The position numbers and the translations under genes are program-made. A stretch of 64,000 nt of DNA. Source: Microbacterium sp. H83. Lineage in GTDB: Bacteria > Actinomycetota > Actinomycetes > Actinomycetales > Microbacteriaceae. Numbering within the stretch: position 1 is the stretch's first letter; each line of letters begins with the position of its first letter. Under the pieces are notes generated by a model. It ran no database searches and was not told the origin of the DNA. It saw only the letters and a program-made list of their open reading frames with translations. The stretch spans positions 53,849-117,848 of the forward strand of contig NZ_LWCU01000002.1 of NCBI RefSeq assembly GCF_001650405.1, in the 5' to 3' direction. This document shows positions 53,558-61,675 of this stretch, piece by piece.

Positions 53558-54811
53558 GTGAGTCAGAGCACCCGACGCCGTCGCACCATCGCGCGACACG
53601 GCCAGCTGCGCACGCCCGGCCCCGTCAGCCAGCTGCTGAAGTTCCTCGCGATCGGTCTCGCCGTCGTCCTCGTCAGCGGCGTCAGCGTCGCGGCGTACGT
53701 GGTCTACGACCTGTCGAGCACGGTCACGGCCAATGCCGTCGAGCTCGAGGACACGAAGGACCTCCCGCCGGACATCAGCGAGTACGAAGGCGGCTTCAAC
53801 CTGCTCCTCACGGGCGTGGACACGTGCGAGGAGGCCTATGCCGCCTACTTCGGCGAGCGCTGCAGCGGCCCGGACTCGGAGGGGACGCTCAACGACGTCA
53901 ACCTGCTCGTGCACGTCTCCGAGGAGCCGCGCCGCATCACCGTCGTGAGCTTCCCCCGCGACCTCATGCTCCCCATCCCGGAGTGCGAGGACGAACAGGG
54001 CGACGTCCAATCGGCGATGAGCAAGCAGCCGCTCAACACCGCCTACACCGACGGCGGCCTGAACTGCGTGGCCAAGACGATCACGCAGCTCACGGGACAG
54101 GACATCCAGTTCGCGGCATCCGTCACATTCGGCGGAGTGATCGAGATCACGAACGCGATCGGCGGGGTCGATGTGTGCCTCGCGACGCCCATCAAGGACA
54201 AGTACACCGGACTCGACATGGCGGCCGGCACGCACACGATCCAGGGCCTGGAGGCGCTCCAGTTCCTGCGCACCCGGCACGGCGTGGGCGACGGCAGCGA
54301 CCTCGGCCGCATCGGCAACCAGCAGCAGTACATGTCGAGCCTGGTCCGCAAGATGATCAGCGGCGAGACTCTCGGCAACGTCCCCGTCATGCTCAAGCTC
54401 GCGAACGTCGGCCTCAGCAACGTCGAGGCCAGCACGTCGCTCGCCGACCCGATGAAGATCGTGCAGATCGCGCTCGCCGTGAAGTCGGTGCCGTTCGAGG
54501 ACATCGTCTTCCTGCAGTTCCCGACCCAGACCGATTCGGACAACCCGAACAAGGTCGTCGCGAACAAGTCGGCGGCGCAGACGATGTGGGACGCGATCAA
54601 TGCGAACGCGCAGCTGCAGGTCACGCACGAGAACAGCGAGAACGACGGCGTCGTCGTGACGGATCCGGTTCCCGGGACCGAGCCCACGACTCCGGATGCC
54701 GGAGCCACGCCCGACCCGGCGGCGACGCCCGACAACGTCGTGGCACTGCCGGACTCGATCAAGGGGAACTCGGCCGCGCAGCAGACCTGTTCCAACGGCA
54801 ACGTGCGCTGA
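53558..54811 (+). CDS. LytR-CpsA-Psr (LCP) family protein
   Basis: 417 residues, GTG start at 53558 with AAAGG about six bases upstream. A short basic N-terminus, one membrane helix at about 31-51, then an extracytoplasmic LCP domain (about 85-320) with VNLLVHVSEEPRRITVVSFPRDLM and LEALQFLRTRHGVGDGSDLGR, holding the Arg/Asp residues that bind the polyprenyl pyrophosphate. LCP enzymes transfer lipid-linked glycans to peptidoglycan, so it could attach products of the polysaccharide cluster at the left of the window; this is inference. The tail is Thr/Pro/Asp-rich. Confidence 0.92.
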   Translation: MSQSTRRRRTIARHGQLRTPGPVSQLLKFLAIGLAVVLVSGVSVAAYVVYDLSSTVTANAVELEDTKDLPPDISEYEGGFNLLLTGVDTCEEAYAAYFGERCSGPDSEGTLNDVNLLVHVSEEPRRITVVSFPRDLMLPIPECEDEQGDVQSAMSKQPLNTAYTDGGLNCVAKTITQLTGQDIQFAASVTFGGVIEITNAIGGVDVCLATPIKDKYTGLDMAAGTHTIQGLEALQFLRTRHGVGDGSDLGRIGNQQQYMSSLVRKMISGETLGNVPVMLKLANVGLSNVEASTSLADPMKIVQIALAVKSVPFEDIVFLQFPTQTDSDNPNKVVANKSAAQTMWDAINANAQLQVTHENSENDGVVVTDPVPGTEPTTPDAGATPDPAATPDNVVALPDSIKGNSAAQQTCSNGNVR

Positions 54812-54833
54812 CTCCGCTCGCGCCGCTCGGACC

Positions 54834-54867
54834 ACGCCGCCCCTCCCGTTCTCGGGAGGGGCGGCGT
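54834..54867 (+). terminator. Strong hairpin terminator after the LCP gene
   Basis: A perfect 15-bp stem ACGCCGCCCCTCCCG with a four-base loop ttct, 22 bases after the stop. It also lies just past the end of the convergent TetR gene. Confidence 0.75.
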
Positions 54868-54901
54868 CGTCGTGAGGTCAGCGGTCGTCGTGAGGTCAGC
54901 G
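54866..54901. repeat. Perfect tandem duplication of 18 bases at the TetR stop
   Basis: The unit GTCGTCGTGAGGTCAGCG occurs twice back to back (54866-54883 and 54884-54901). The TetR stop codon lies in the second copy; the first copy repeats a stop in the 3' region. Confidence 0.8.
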
Positions 54902-55516
54902 CTCGTCGACGGGCGAGCGGTCGATAGGAGAGCGGTCGTCGACCGGAGGATGCAGCACATCGATGAGCGCCGCGATGATGCCCGGCATGTCGACGCTGCG
55001 GTCGATCATCCACTGCAGCTGCAGCCCGTCGGCGACGGCCTGGATCACCCGCGACATCGTGTCCGGATCGAGGGCGGCCCGGCCGTCGTCGTCCGCGAAG
55101 GCCCCCGCGATGACGTGGTGCAGGCGCTCCCGCCGCGCGAGGAAGTACTCGTGTGCGGGGTGGTCGGGGTCGACGGCGTCGACCGCGAGACGGGAGAAGA
55201 GCTCGACGACGCCGGGCACCTCGGTGTTGTGGCGGATCACTTCGATGAACGCGGCCTTGGCGTCGACGGTCTCCGACACCTCCGTCAGGTGCGGGTCCTT
55301 CTCGTCGCGAGCGTCCCGCGTGCGGAGCACCTCGGTGAACAGCTCCTCCTTGCTGCCGAAGTAGTGCAGGAGGGCGGCCGGCGTCACGCCGACGCCCTCG
55401 GCGATCTGCTTCAGGGAGGCGTTCTGATAGCCCCTGCGGCCGATCACGTCGAGCGCGCTCTCGAGGATCTCCTCGCGTCGGGCGACGCCTTTCGCGTATG
55501 AACCTCGTCGTGCCAT
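54896..55516 (-). CDS. TetR-family transcriptional regulator
   Basis: 206 residues. N-terminal helix-turn-helix (about 12-58) with LKQIAEGVGVTPAALLHYFGSKEELF, then an all-helical ligand domain. The C-terminus carries a small repeat DRSPIDRSPVDER just before the stop, in line with local DNA duplication. The ATG at 55516 is fixed by TAGGGT six bases upstream. It is divergent from the GH3 gene with overlapping promoters, so it most likely represses that gene and itself; the inducer would be a sugar or glycoside. Confidence 0.92.
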   Translation of the reverse strand: MARRGSYAKGVARREEILESALDVIGRRGYQNASLKQIAEGVGVTPAALLHYFGSKEELFTEVLRTRDARDEKDPHLTEVSETVDAKAAFIEVIRHNTEVPGVVELFSRLAVDAVDPDHPAHEYFLARRERLHHVIAGAFADDDGRAALDPDTMSRVIQAVADGLQLQWMIDRSVDMPGIIAALIDVLHPPVDDRSPIDRSPVDER

Positions 55517-55522
55517 GCGTCG

Positions 55523-55552
55523 ACCCTAATCTGAACGATGTTTGAGTTCCAA
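55523..55552 (-). promoter_or_regulatory. TetR-gene promoter
   Basis: On the minus strand TTGGAA (55547-55552) and TAGGGT (55523-55528) with an 18-base spacer. The hexamer ends six bases before the ATG, predicting a leaderless mRNA. Confidence 0.55.
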
Positions 55553-55570
55553 TACTGACTCGCATATAGT
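55542..55570 (+). promoter_or_regulatory. GH3-gene promoter
   Basis: TTGAGT (55542-55547) and TATAGT (55565-55570) with a 17-base spacer, close to the sigma-70 consensus. An inverted repeat GAGT-N10-ACTC (55544-55561) overlaps it and the divergent -35 and is a candidate TetR operator. Confidence 0.65.
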
Positions 55571-55609
55571 TTTCGCAAGACACCGGCGTCGCCCCGCGAA
55601 AGGAAGACC

Positions 55610-57895
55610 ATGACCGACACCTCGGCATCCGACCTCACTCTCGAAGAGAAGGCATCGCTGACCAGCGGGGCGGATTTCTGGACGACGAAGGCGCTGGACC
55701 GGATCGGTCTCCCGTCGATCATGATGACCGACGGTCCGCACGGTCTGCGCAAGCAGGCGGGCGGCAGCGATCACCTGGGCCTCGCCAGCAGCGTCCCCGC
55801 CACCTGCTTCCCTCCCGCCGTCGGCATCGGGTCGTCGTTCGACCCGGAGATCATCGAGCGCGTGGGTGCGGCCATCGGCGCCGAGGCGGCGATCGAGGAC
55901 GTCGCGGTCGTGCTCGGCCCTGGCATCAACATCAAGCGCTCGCCGCTGTGCGGACGCAACTTCGAGTACTTCTCCGAGGACCCGATCGTGTCGGGCGTGC
56001 TCGGCGCGGCATCCGTGCGAGGTGTCCAGTCGCAGGGCGTCGGCACGTCGCTGAAGCACTTCGCCGCGAACAACCAGGAGACCGATCGGATGCGGGCGAG
56101 CTCGGACGTCGATCCGCGCCCGCTGCACGAGATCTACCTGCGCGGATTCGAGCGCGTCGTCACCGAGGCGCAGCCGTGGACCGTCATGTGCTCGTACAAC
56201 CGGATCAACGGTGTCTACGCGTCGGAGGACCCGTGGCTGCTGACCCGGGTGCTCCGCGACGACTGGGGCTTCGAGGGCCTCGTGGTGTCGGACTGGGGCG
56301 CGGTGAACGATCGCGTCGCCGGCGTCGCGGCAGGACTCGATCTGGAGATGCCGTCGTCGGGCGGTCGGACGGATGCTCAGCTGGTCGCCGCGGTCCGGGC
56401 GGGGGAGCTCGCCGAGAGCGCTCTCGACACCGCTGCGCAGCGGACGATCGACCTCGTGCGCAAGGCGCAGGCGCGCCCGTCGGTCTCCGGCGCCCTGGAC
56501 GTCGACGCCCATCACGCCCTCGCACGCGAGGCCGCGGGCCGATCGATCGTGCTCCTCAAGAACGACGGAGCGCTGCTGCCCCTCTCCGCAGACCGCACGG
56601 TCGCCGTGATCGGCGCGTTCGCCACGGAGCCGCGCTACCAGGGCGCGGGGTCGTCGCTGATCAACCCGACGAGACTCGACCTGGCCCTCGACGAGATGCG
56701 AGCGCTCGGCGGCGACGTCGCGTACGCGCCGGGATTCGCGGTCGAGGGCGGCGCGATCGCGGCATCCGGTCGCTCGGCCGACGAGCTGCGGGACGAGGCC
56801 GTCGCCGCGGCGGCAGCCGCGGATGTGGCCGTGGTGTTCCTCGGACTGCCCGCCGCCGAGGAGTCGGAGGGCTTCGACCGCGAGCACATCGACCTGCCTG
56901 CCGCGCAGCTCGCGGTGCTCGACGCCGTGCTCGAGGCCAACCCGGACACGGTCGTCGTGCTCTCCAACGGCGGCGTCGTGGCGCTGCCGTTCGCGGATCG
57001 CGTGCCGGCCCTGGTCGAGGCCTGGCTGCTGGGTCAGGCAGGAGGCGGAGCCGTCGCCGACGTCCTCTACGGGGCCGTGAACCCCTCGGCCAAGCTCACC
57101 GAGACCGTTCCGGTGCGCCTCGAGGACAACCCGTCGTTCGGCAGCTTCCCCGGCGAGTTCGGGCACGTGCGCTACGGCGAGGGCGTGCTCGTCGGCTACC
57201 GGTGGTACGACGCGAAGGGCCTCGACGTCGCCTTCCCGTTCGGCCACGGCCTGTCGTACACCGCCTTCGCCTACGGACCGGTCGCGGCCGAGGTCGCCGG
57301 CGACGGCGACGTGGTGGTGCGTGTGGACGTCACGAACACCGGCGCCCGCGACGGACGCGAGATCGTGCAGGTCTACGCGTCGCCGCGCGCGTCGGCCGTG
57401 CAGCGCGCGCCCCGGGAGCTCAAGGCCTTCTCGTCGGTCGCGCTGTCGGCGGGGGAGACGAAGACCGTCGAGCTCGTCATCCGTCGCGAGGACCTCGCCT
57501 ACTGGGATGTGCGGGTCGACCGGTGGGTCGTCGAGCCCGGCGAGTACAGGATCGAGGCGGCGGCCTCGAGCCGGGACATCCGCTCGTCGACATCGGTCCA
57601 GGTCACGGGCGACATCGTGTCGCTGCCGCTGACACTGGAGTCCTCGATCGGCGATGTGCTCGCGCATCCGGTCGCCGGTCCGATCGTCATGTCGGCGCTC
57701 GGCGGCTTCCTGGGCGAGCTCAACGGCGCGGATTCATCGGCCGCGTCGATGATGCCGAACGACGAGGCCATGCAGAAGATGATGGCGTCGTTCCCCATCG
57801 GCAGGCTCATCGGCTTCCCCGGGATCGACGTGACGCACGAGCAGGTCGAGCAGCTCCTCGCCGGCGCCAACGCGGGAACACTCGCGCAGGCCTGA
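55610..57895 (+). CDS. Glycoside hydrolase family 3 (beta-glucosidase-like)
   Basis: 761 residues, no signal peptide, so cytoplasmic. The (beta/alpha)8 domain carries the nucleophile Asp228 in GLVVSDWGAVND and the substrate-binding block KHFAANNQETDRM; an alpha/beta sandwich domain and a fibronectin-III-like domain (about 570-680) follow. The last 80 residues form an extra Met-rich, helical tail. The family removes terminal beta-linked sugars; the exact sugar is unknown, and the fit with oligosaccharides taken up from outside is likely. Start ATG at 55610 has AAAGGAAG about six bases upstream. Expression is probably controlled by the divergent TetR. Confidence 0.93.
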   Translation: MTDTSASDLTLEEKASLTSGADFWTTKALDRIGLPSIMMTDGPHGLRKQAGGSDHLGLASSVPATCFPPAVGIGSSFDPEIIERVGAAIGAEAAIEDVAVVLGPGINIKRSPLCGRNFEYFSEDPIVSGVLGAASVRGVQSQGVGTSLKHFAANNQETDRMRASSDVDPRPLHEIYLRGFERVVTEAQPWTVMCSYNRINGVYASEDPWLLTRVLRDDWGFEGLVVSDWGAVNDRVAGVAAGLDLEMPSSGGRTDAQLVAAVRAGELAESALDTAAQRTIDLVRKAQARPSVSGALDVDAHHALAREAAGRSIVLLKNDGALLPLSADRTVAVIGAFATEPRYQGAGSSLINPTRLDLALDEMRALGGDVAYAPGFAVEGGAIAASGRSADELRDEAVAAAAAADVAVVFLGLPAAEESEGFDREHIDLPAAQLAVLDAVLEANPDTVVVLSNGGVVALPFADRVPALVEAWLLGQAGGGAVADVLYGAVNPSAKLTETVPVRLEDNPSFGSFPGEFGHVRYGEGVLVGYRWYDAKGLDVAFPFGHGLSYTAFAYGPVAAEVAGDGDVVVRVDVTNTGARDGREIVQVYASPRASAVQRAPRELKAFSSVALSAGETKTVELVIRREDLAYWDVRVDRWVVEPGEYRIEAAASSRDIRSSTSVQVTGDIVSLPLTLESSIGDVLAHPVAGPIVMSALGGFLGELNGADSSAASMMPNDEAMQKMMASFPIGRLIGFPGIDVTHEQVEQLLAGANAGTLAQA

Positions 57896-57920
57896 TCGGC
57901 CGTCGTCGACTCCGAACGGC

Positions 57921-57953
57921 CCGCCCGGGGCGCGCTCGACGCGCCTCGGGCGG
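57921..57953. terminator. Bidirectional terminator between GH3 and LacI genes
   Basis: A 14-bp stem with one G-T pair and the loop ctcga, between the two convergent genes (25 bases after GH3, 6 bases after LacI). Confidence 0.7.
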
Positions 57954-57959
57954 ATCCGG

Positions 57960-58967
57960 TCAGCCCTCGGTCGACCGGCGGACGATGAGCTCGGGCGGGA
58001 ACACGGTCTGGCGGGGGATGCTGTCGGGATCGGCGGCCTCCTCGAGCACGATGCGCAGCGCGGTGCGGCCGATCATGCGACTCGGCTGACGGATCGACGA
58101 CAGCGGCACGGCGGCGGCGGCCGCGAACGGGTTGTCGTCGAAGCCGATCAGCGCGATCTCGTCGGGGACGAGCAAATGTCCTCCCGACACGAGCGACTGC
58201 AGGAGCCCGAGCGCCAGCAGGTCGTTCGCGGCGAAGAGCGCGTCGGGCCACTCCCGTCGAGGTCGTGTCAGCAGTCGGGCGCCGGCGGTCACGCCCTCCT
58301 CGACGGTCATGGCGGACGTCGGGATCACCTCGAGGTCGACGTGCACGCCGGCGTTCTCGGCGGCGGCCCTGGCGCCCGCGAGACGATCGGTCACCTGCCG
58401 CATGTCGAACGGCCCGCCCACGAAGGCGATACGGCGTCGTCCGCCCTCGATCAGATGCTCGACCGCGAGACGTCCGCCCGCGACGCTGTCGACCGACACC
58501 GACGAGAATCCGCTGTCGGCGCTGAACCGGTCGACGAGCACGGTCGCGATGCCGCTCGCACGGAAACGCCGGAGCTGCGTCATCACATCGCCGTACGGGG
58601 CGATGAGCAGTCCGCGCACCTGCTGCTCGCGGAACAGGTCGAGGTAGACCTTCTCGCGGGACGGGTCGTCGTCGGTGTTGCCGTAGAGGATCGCGATGCC
58701 GTGGCTCGACGCCTCGTCCTCCGCACCGCGGACGACGTCGCTGTAGAACGGGTTCTGCCCGTCGAGCACGACGAATCCGACGGTCGTGCTGACTCCGGCG
58801 CGCAGCTTGCGCGCCGCGTCGTTGCGCACGTATCCGAGTTCGTCGATGGCTCTGGTCACCCGCTCGACCGAGTCGCTCGACACCTCGTCGGGGCGGTTGA
58901 GGACGTTCGAGACGGTGCCGACGGACACTCCCGCCCGGACGGCGACATCGCGGATGCTGACCGGCAT
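57960..58967 (-). CDS. LacI-family transcriptional regulator
   Basis: 335 residues from the ATG at 58967, with GAGAGGA about six bases upstream; a start at 58997 is less likely. N-terminal LacI helix-turn-helix SIRDVAVRAGVSVGTVSNVLNR and hinge helix (VRNDAARKLRAG), then a periplasmic-binding-protein-like ligand domain. It is divergent from the rhamnose-type ABC operon, and a perfect LacI-type operator lies just after that operon's promoter, so it should repress the transporter until L-rhamnose or a derivative is present. Confidence 0.94.
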   Translation of the reverse strand: MPVSIRDVAVRAGVSVGTVSNVLNRPDEVSSDSVERVTRAIDELGYVRNDAARKLRAGVSTTVGFVVLDGQNPFYSDVVRGAEDEASSHGIAILYGNTDDDPSREKVYLDLFREQQVRGLLIAPYGDVMTQLRRFRASGIATVLVDRFSADSGFSSVSVDSVAGGRLAVEHLIEGGRRRIAFVGGPFDMRQVTDRLAGARAAAENAGVHVDLEVIPTSAMTVEEGVTAGARLLTRPRREWPDALFAANDLLALGLLQSLVSGGHLLVPDEIALIGFDDNPFAAAAAVPLSSIRQPSRMIGRTALRIVLEEAADPDSIPRQTVFPPELIVRRSTEG

Positions 58968-59014
58968 CGGCTGTCCTCTCGTCGTCGGGCGGATCACACT
59001 TCGGCATCAGGGTC

Positions 59015-59069
59015 TTGACCTGCGACCGGCATCACATACACTAGCCTGAAACGAGCTTGAATCGATTCA
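59015..59069 (+). promoter_or_regulatory. Promoter and LacI-type operator of the rhamnose ABC operon
   Basis: TTGACC at 59015-59020 and TACACT at 59037-59042, spacer 16 bases, transcription start near 59049. The perfect palindrome TGAATCGATTCA (59058-59069), with the central CG typical of LacI operators, begins about nine bases after the start, so a bound repressor would block the polymerase. Confidence 0.8.
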
Positions 59070-59117
59070 GGTAAAGTTCATTCCGATCATCATCCCCCTC
59101 AACGGAGAGGAAAGCCA

Positions 59118-60647
59118 GTGGTAGACGCAGCCTCCGCCCGCAGCGCTCCCCCCACCGCGCTCGAACTGCATCGGGTCGTGAAGTCCTTCGGACCCGTCGT
59201 CGCTCTCCGCTCGGGAAGCCTCACGCTGCGGTCGAACTCGATCCACGCGCTGATCGGCGAGAACGGCGCGGGCAAGTCCACGCTCGTGAAGATCATGGCG
59301 GGTCTCTACCGTCGTGACTCGGGGGACTTCCGACTGCACGGCGAGGAGGTCGACTTCACCAGCACGGCGCAGTCGAAGGCCGCCGGCATCGCGGTGATCT
59401 ATCAGGAGCCGACCCTGTTCCCCGACCTCTCGGTCACGGAGAACATCTTCATGGGCCGCCAGCCCACCGGCCTGCTCGGCCGGATCGACCGCAAGGCCAT
59501 GCGCACCGAGGTCGAGCAGATCTTCCGTCGACTGGGCGTCGCGCTCGACCCCGACCGGATCACCGAGGGACTGTCGATCGCCGACCAGCAGATCATCGAG
59601 ATCGCCAAGGCCATCTCGCTCGACGCGAGCGTGCTGATCATGGACGAGCCGACCGCGGCGCTCAGCGGCGTCGAGGTGGACCGCCTGTTCGCCGTCGCGC
59701 GCAGCCTCCGCGACGAGGGGCGTGCCATCCTCTTCATCTCGCACCGCTTCGACGAGGTGTTCGCCCTCTGCGACACCGTCACGGTCATGCGCGACGGGGC
59801 GTACATCGCCACGACGCCCATCGCCGAGACGACGGTCGACGACCTCGTCCGGCAGATGGTCGGACGGGACGTGACCGAGCTCTTCCCCAAGCAGGAGGCC
59901 GCGATCGGGGAGCCGCTCCTCGAGGTCTCGGGGCTGACCCGCCCCGGCGTCTTCCACGACATCTCCTTCACGGTCCGCGCAGGCGAGATCGTCGCCCTCG
60001 CCGGCCTCGTGGGAGCCGGGCGCTCCGAGGTGGCGCGCGCCGTCTTCGGCGTGGACCCCTACGTCGAGGGCGACGTGCGGATGCTCGGGTCCGCCGTCGC
60101 ACGTCGCAACCCCACCGCCGCGATGCGCAGCGGACTCGCCCTCGTCCCCGAGGACCGACGCAAGCAGGGCCTCGTCATCGACGCGGGCGTGGGAGGCAAC
60201 ATCACGCTGGCGATCCGTCGGCGGCTGTCGAAGTGGGGTCTCATCACGAGCGGCATCGAGAATCGCGCCGCCAAGGAGTGGGCGTCCCGCCTCGAGGTCA
60301 AGACACACGCGCTCGACACCGTGGCATCCACCCTCTCCGGCGGCAACCAGCAGAAGGTCGTCCTCGCCAAGTGGCTCGCCACGGATCCGCGAGTGCTCAT
60401 CATCGACGAGCCGACCCGCGGCATCGACGTGGGCACGAAGTCCGAGGTGCACCGCCTCCTCTCGCAGCTGGCGGGCGAGGGCATGGGCATCCTGATGATC
60501 TCGTCGGAGCTGCCCGAGGTGCTCGGGATGGCCGACCGCGTGCTCGTGATGCGCGAGGGGCGCATCACCGCCGAGATCACCCGGGACGACGCCACCAGCG
60601 AGAACGTCATGTTCGCCGCCACCCACTCATCGGAGCAGCACTCATGA
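59118..60647 (+). CDS. rhaT: Rhamnose-type sugar ABC transporter, ATP-binding protein
   Basis: 509 residues, GTG start with GGAGAGGAAAG upstream. Two fused ATPase halves: the first with Walker A GENGAGKST and Walker B VLIMDEPTAALS, the second with signature LSGGNQQKVVLAKWL and VLIIDEPTRG; as in the RbsA/RhaT family, the second Walker A is degenerate (ALAGLVGAGRSEVARA). It powers import through the two permeases encoded next. Overlaps the first permease by four bases. Confidence 0.9.
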   Translation: MVDAASARSAPPTALELHRVVKSFGPVVALRSGSLTLRSNSIHALIGENGAGKSTLVKIMAGLYRRDSGDFRLHGEEVDFTSTAQSKAAGIAVIYQEPTLFPDLSVTENIFMGRQPTGLLGRIDRKAMRTEVEQIFRRLGVALDPDRITEGLSIADQQIIEIAKAISLDASVLIMDEPTAALSGVEVDRLFAVARSLRDEGRAILFISHRFDEVFALCDTVTVMRDGAYIATTPIAETTVDDLVRQMVGRDVTELFPKQEAAIGEPLLEVSGLTRPGVFHDISFTVRAGEIVALAGLVGAGRSEVARAVFGVDPYVEGDVRMLGSAVARRNPTAAMRSGLALVPEDRRKQGLVIDAGVGGNITLAIRRRLSKWGLITSGIENRAAKEWASRLEVKTHALDTVASTLSGGNQQKVVLAKWLATDPRVLIIDEPTRGIDVGTKSEVHRLLSQLAGEGMGILMISSELPEVLGMADRVLVMREGRITAEITRDDATSENVMFAATHSSEQHS

Positions 60648-61675
60648 GCACCACCACCGTCCCCGTGGCCGCCGCTCCGGCGTTCGCCAAGAAGCCCGGC
60701 GGCATCGGGCGCGCGCGCGAGTTCGGCATCTTCGCCGCGCTCGTCGTCGTCGTGATCGCCGCGACCGCCAAGAACCCCGCGTTCCTGTTCAGCGCCGACG
60801 GCTGGCGCGACCTGCTGCTGACGCCGTCCATCCTCGTGCTCGTCGCGGTCGGTCAGGCCATCGTGATCATCACCCGCAACGTCGACCTGTCCGTCGGCTC
60901 GGTCATGGGCCTCACCGCGTACCTCACCGGTCGGCTGTTCGTCGACGTCCCCGGCATCCCCATCGTCGTGGTGGTGATCGCCGCCGTGCTGTTCGGCGCG
61001 GTCCTCGGTCTCATCAACGGCGCGCTGGTCGCGTTCGCGAAGGTGCCGGCCATGGTGATCACGCTCGGCACGCTGTATGCCTATCGCGGCATCAACGTGC
61101 TGTGGACAGGCAGCGACCGCATCAACGCCTCCGACATGCCGAAGGACTTCCTCGGCCTGGGCACTCAGCAGATCCTGTTCATCCCGGTGCTGTCGATCAT
61201 CGCGGTGATCGTGCTGGCGCTCGCCGCCTGGTACATGCGCAACACCCGCGGCGGCCGCGAGTATTACGCGATCGGGTCGGACCCGTCGGCCGCGGAGCTG
61301 TACGGCCTCAAGGTCACCCGGCGCGTGCTCTCGGCCTTCATCCTGTCGGGCGCGCTCGCCGGACTCGCCGGCGTCTTCTACGCCGCTCGCTACGGATCGA
61401 TCAGCTCGCAGGCGGGTTCCGGATGGGAGCTCGACGCCGTGGGCGCCGCGGTCATCGGCGGCATCGCGATCACCGGCGGCGTCGGCACGGTGTGGGGCGC
61501 GGCCATCGGCGCCATGCTCCTCATGACCATCAACAGGGCGCTGCCGATCCTCGGCATCCCGGACTTCTGGCAGCGCGCCGTGGTGGGCGTGCTCATCATC
61601 GGCGCCATCGTGCTCGACCGCGTCCTCGCGGTGCGGCAGAAGCGCCAGCTCATCGAGGCGAGGGACGAATCATGA
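60644..61675 (+). CDS. rhaP: Rhamnose-type sugar ABC transporter permease
   Basis: 343 residues with eight to ten helices of the RbsC/BPD_transp_2 type; NVDLSVGSVMGLTAY and LGTLYAYRGIN are family markers. The ATG at 60644 overlaps the ATPase stop (ATGA); upstream frame is a shadow. It pairs with the second permease to form the channel. Confidence 0.88.
   Translation: MSTTTVPVAAAPAFAKKPGGIGRAREFGIFAALVVVVIAATAKNPAFLFSADGWRDLLLTPSILVLVAVGQAIVIITRNVDLSVGSVMGLTAYLTGRLFVDVPGIPIVVVVIAAVLFGAVLGLINGALVAFAKVPAMVITLGTLYAYRGINVLWTGSDRINASDMPKDFLGLGTQQILFIPVLSIIAVIVLALAAWYMRNTRGGREYYAIGSDPSAAELYGLKVTRRVLSAFILSGALAGLAGVFYAARYGSISSQAGSGWELDAVGAAVIGGIAITGGVGTVWGAAIGAMLLMTINRALPILGIPDFWQRAVVGVLIIGAIVLDRVLAVRQKRQLIEARDES

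Noticed and set aside
52502..54835. Long minus-strand frame opposite the HAD, tRNA-Ser and LCP genes
   Set aside because: It runs through a tRNA gene and has no domain; the plus-strand genes explain the region.
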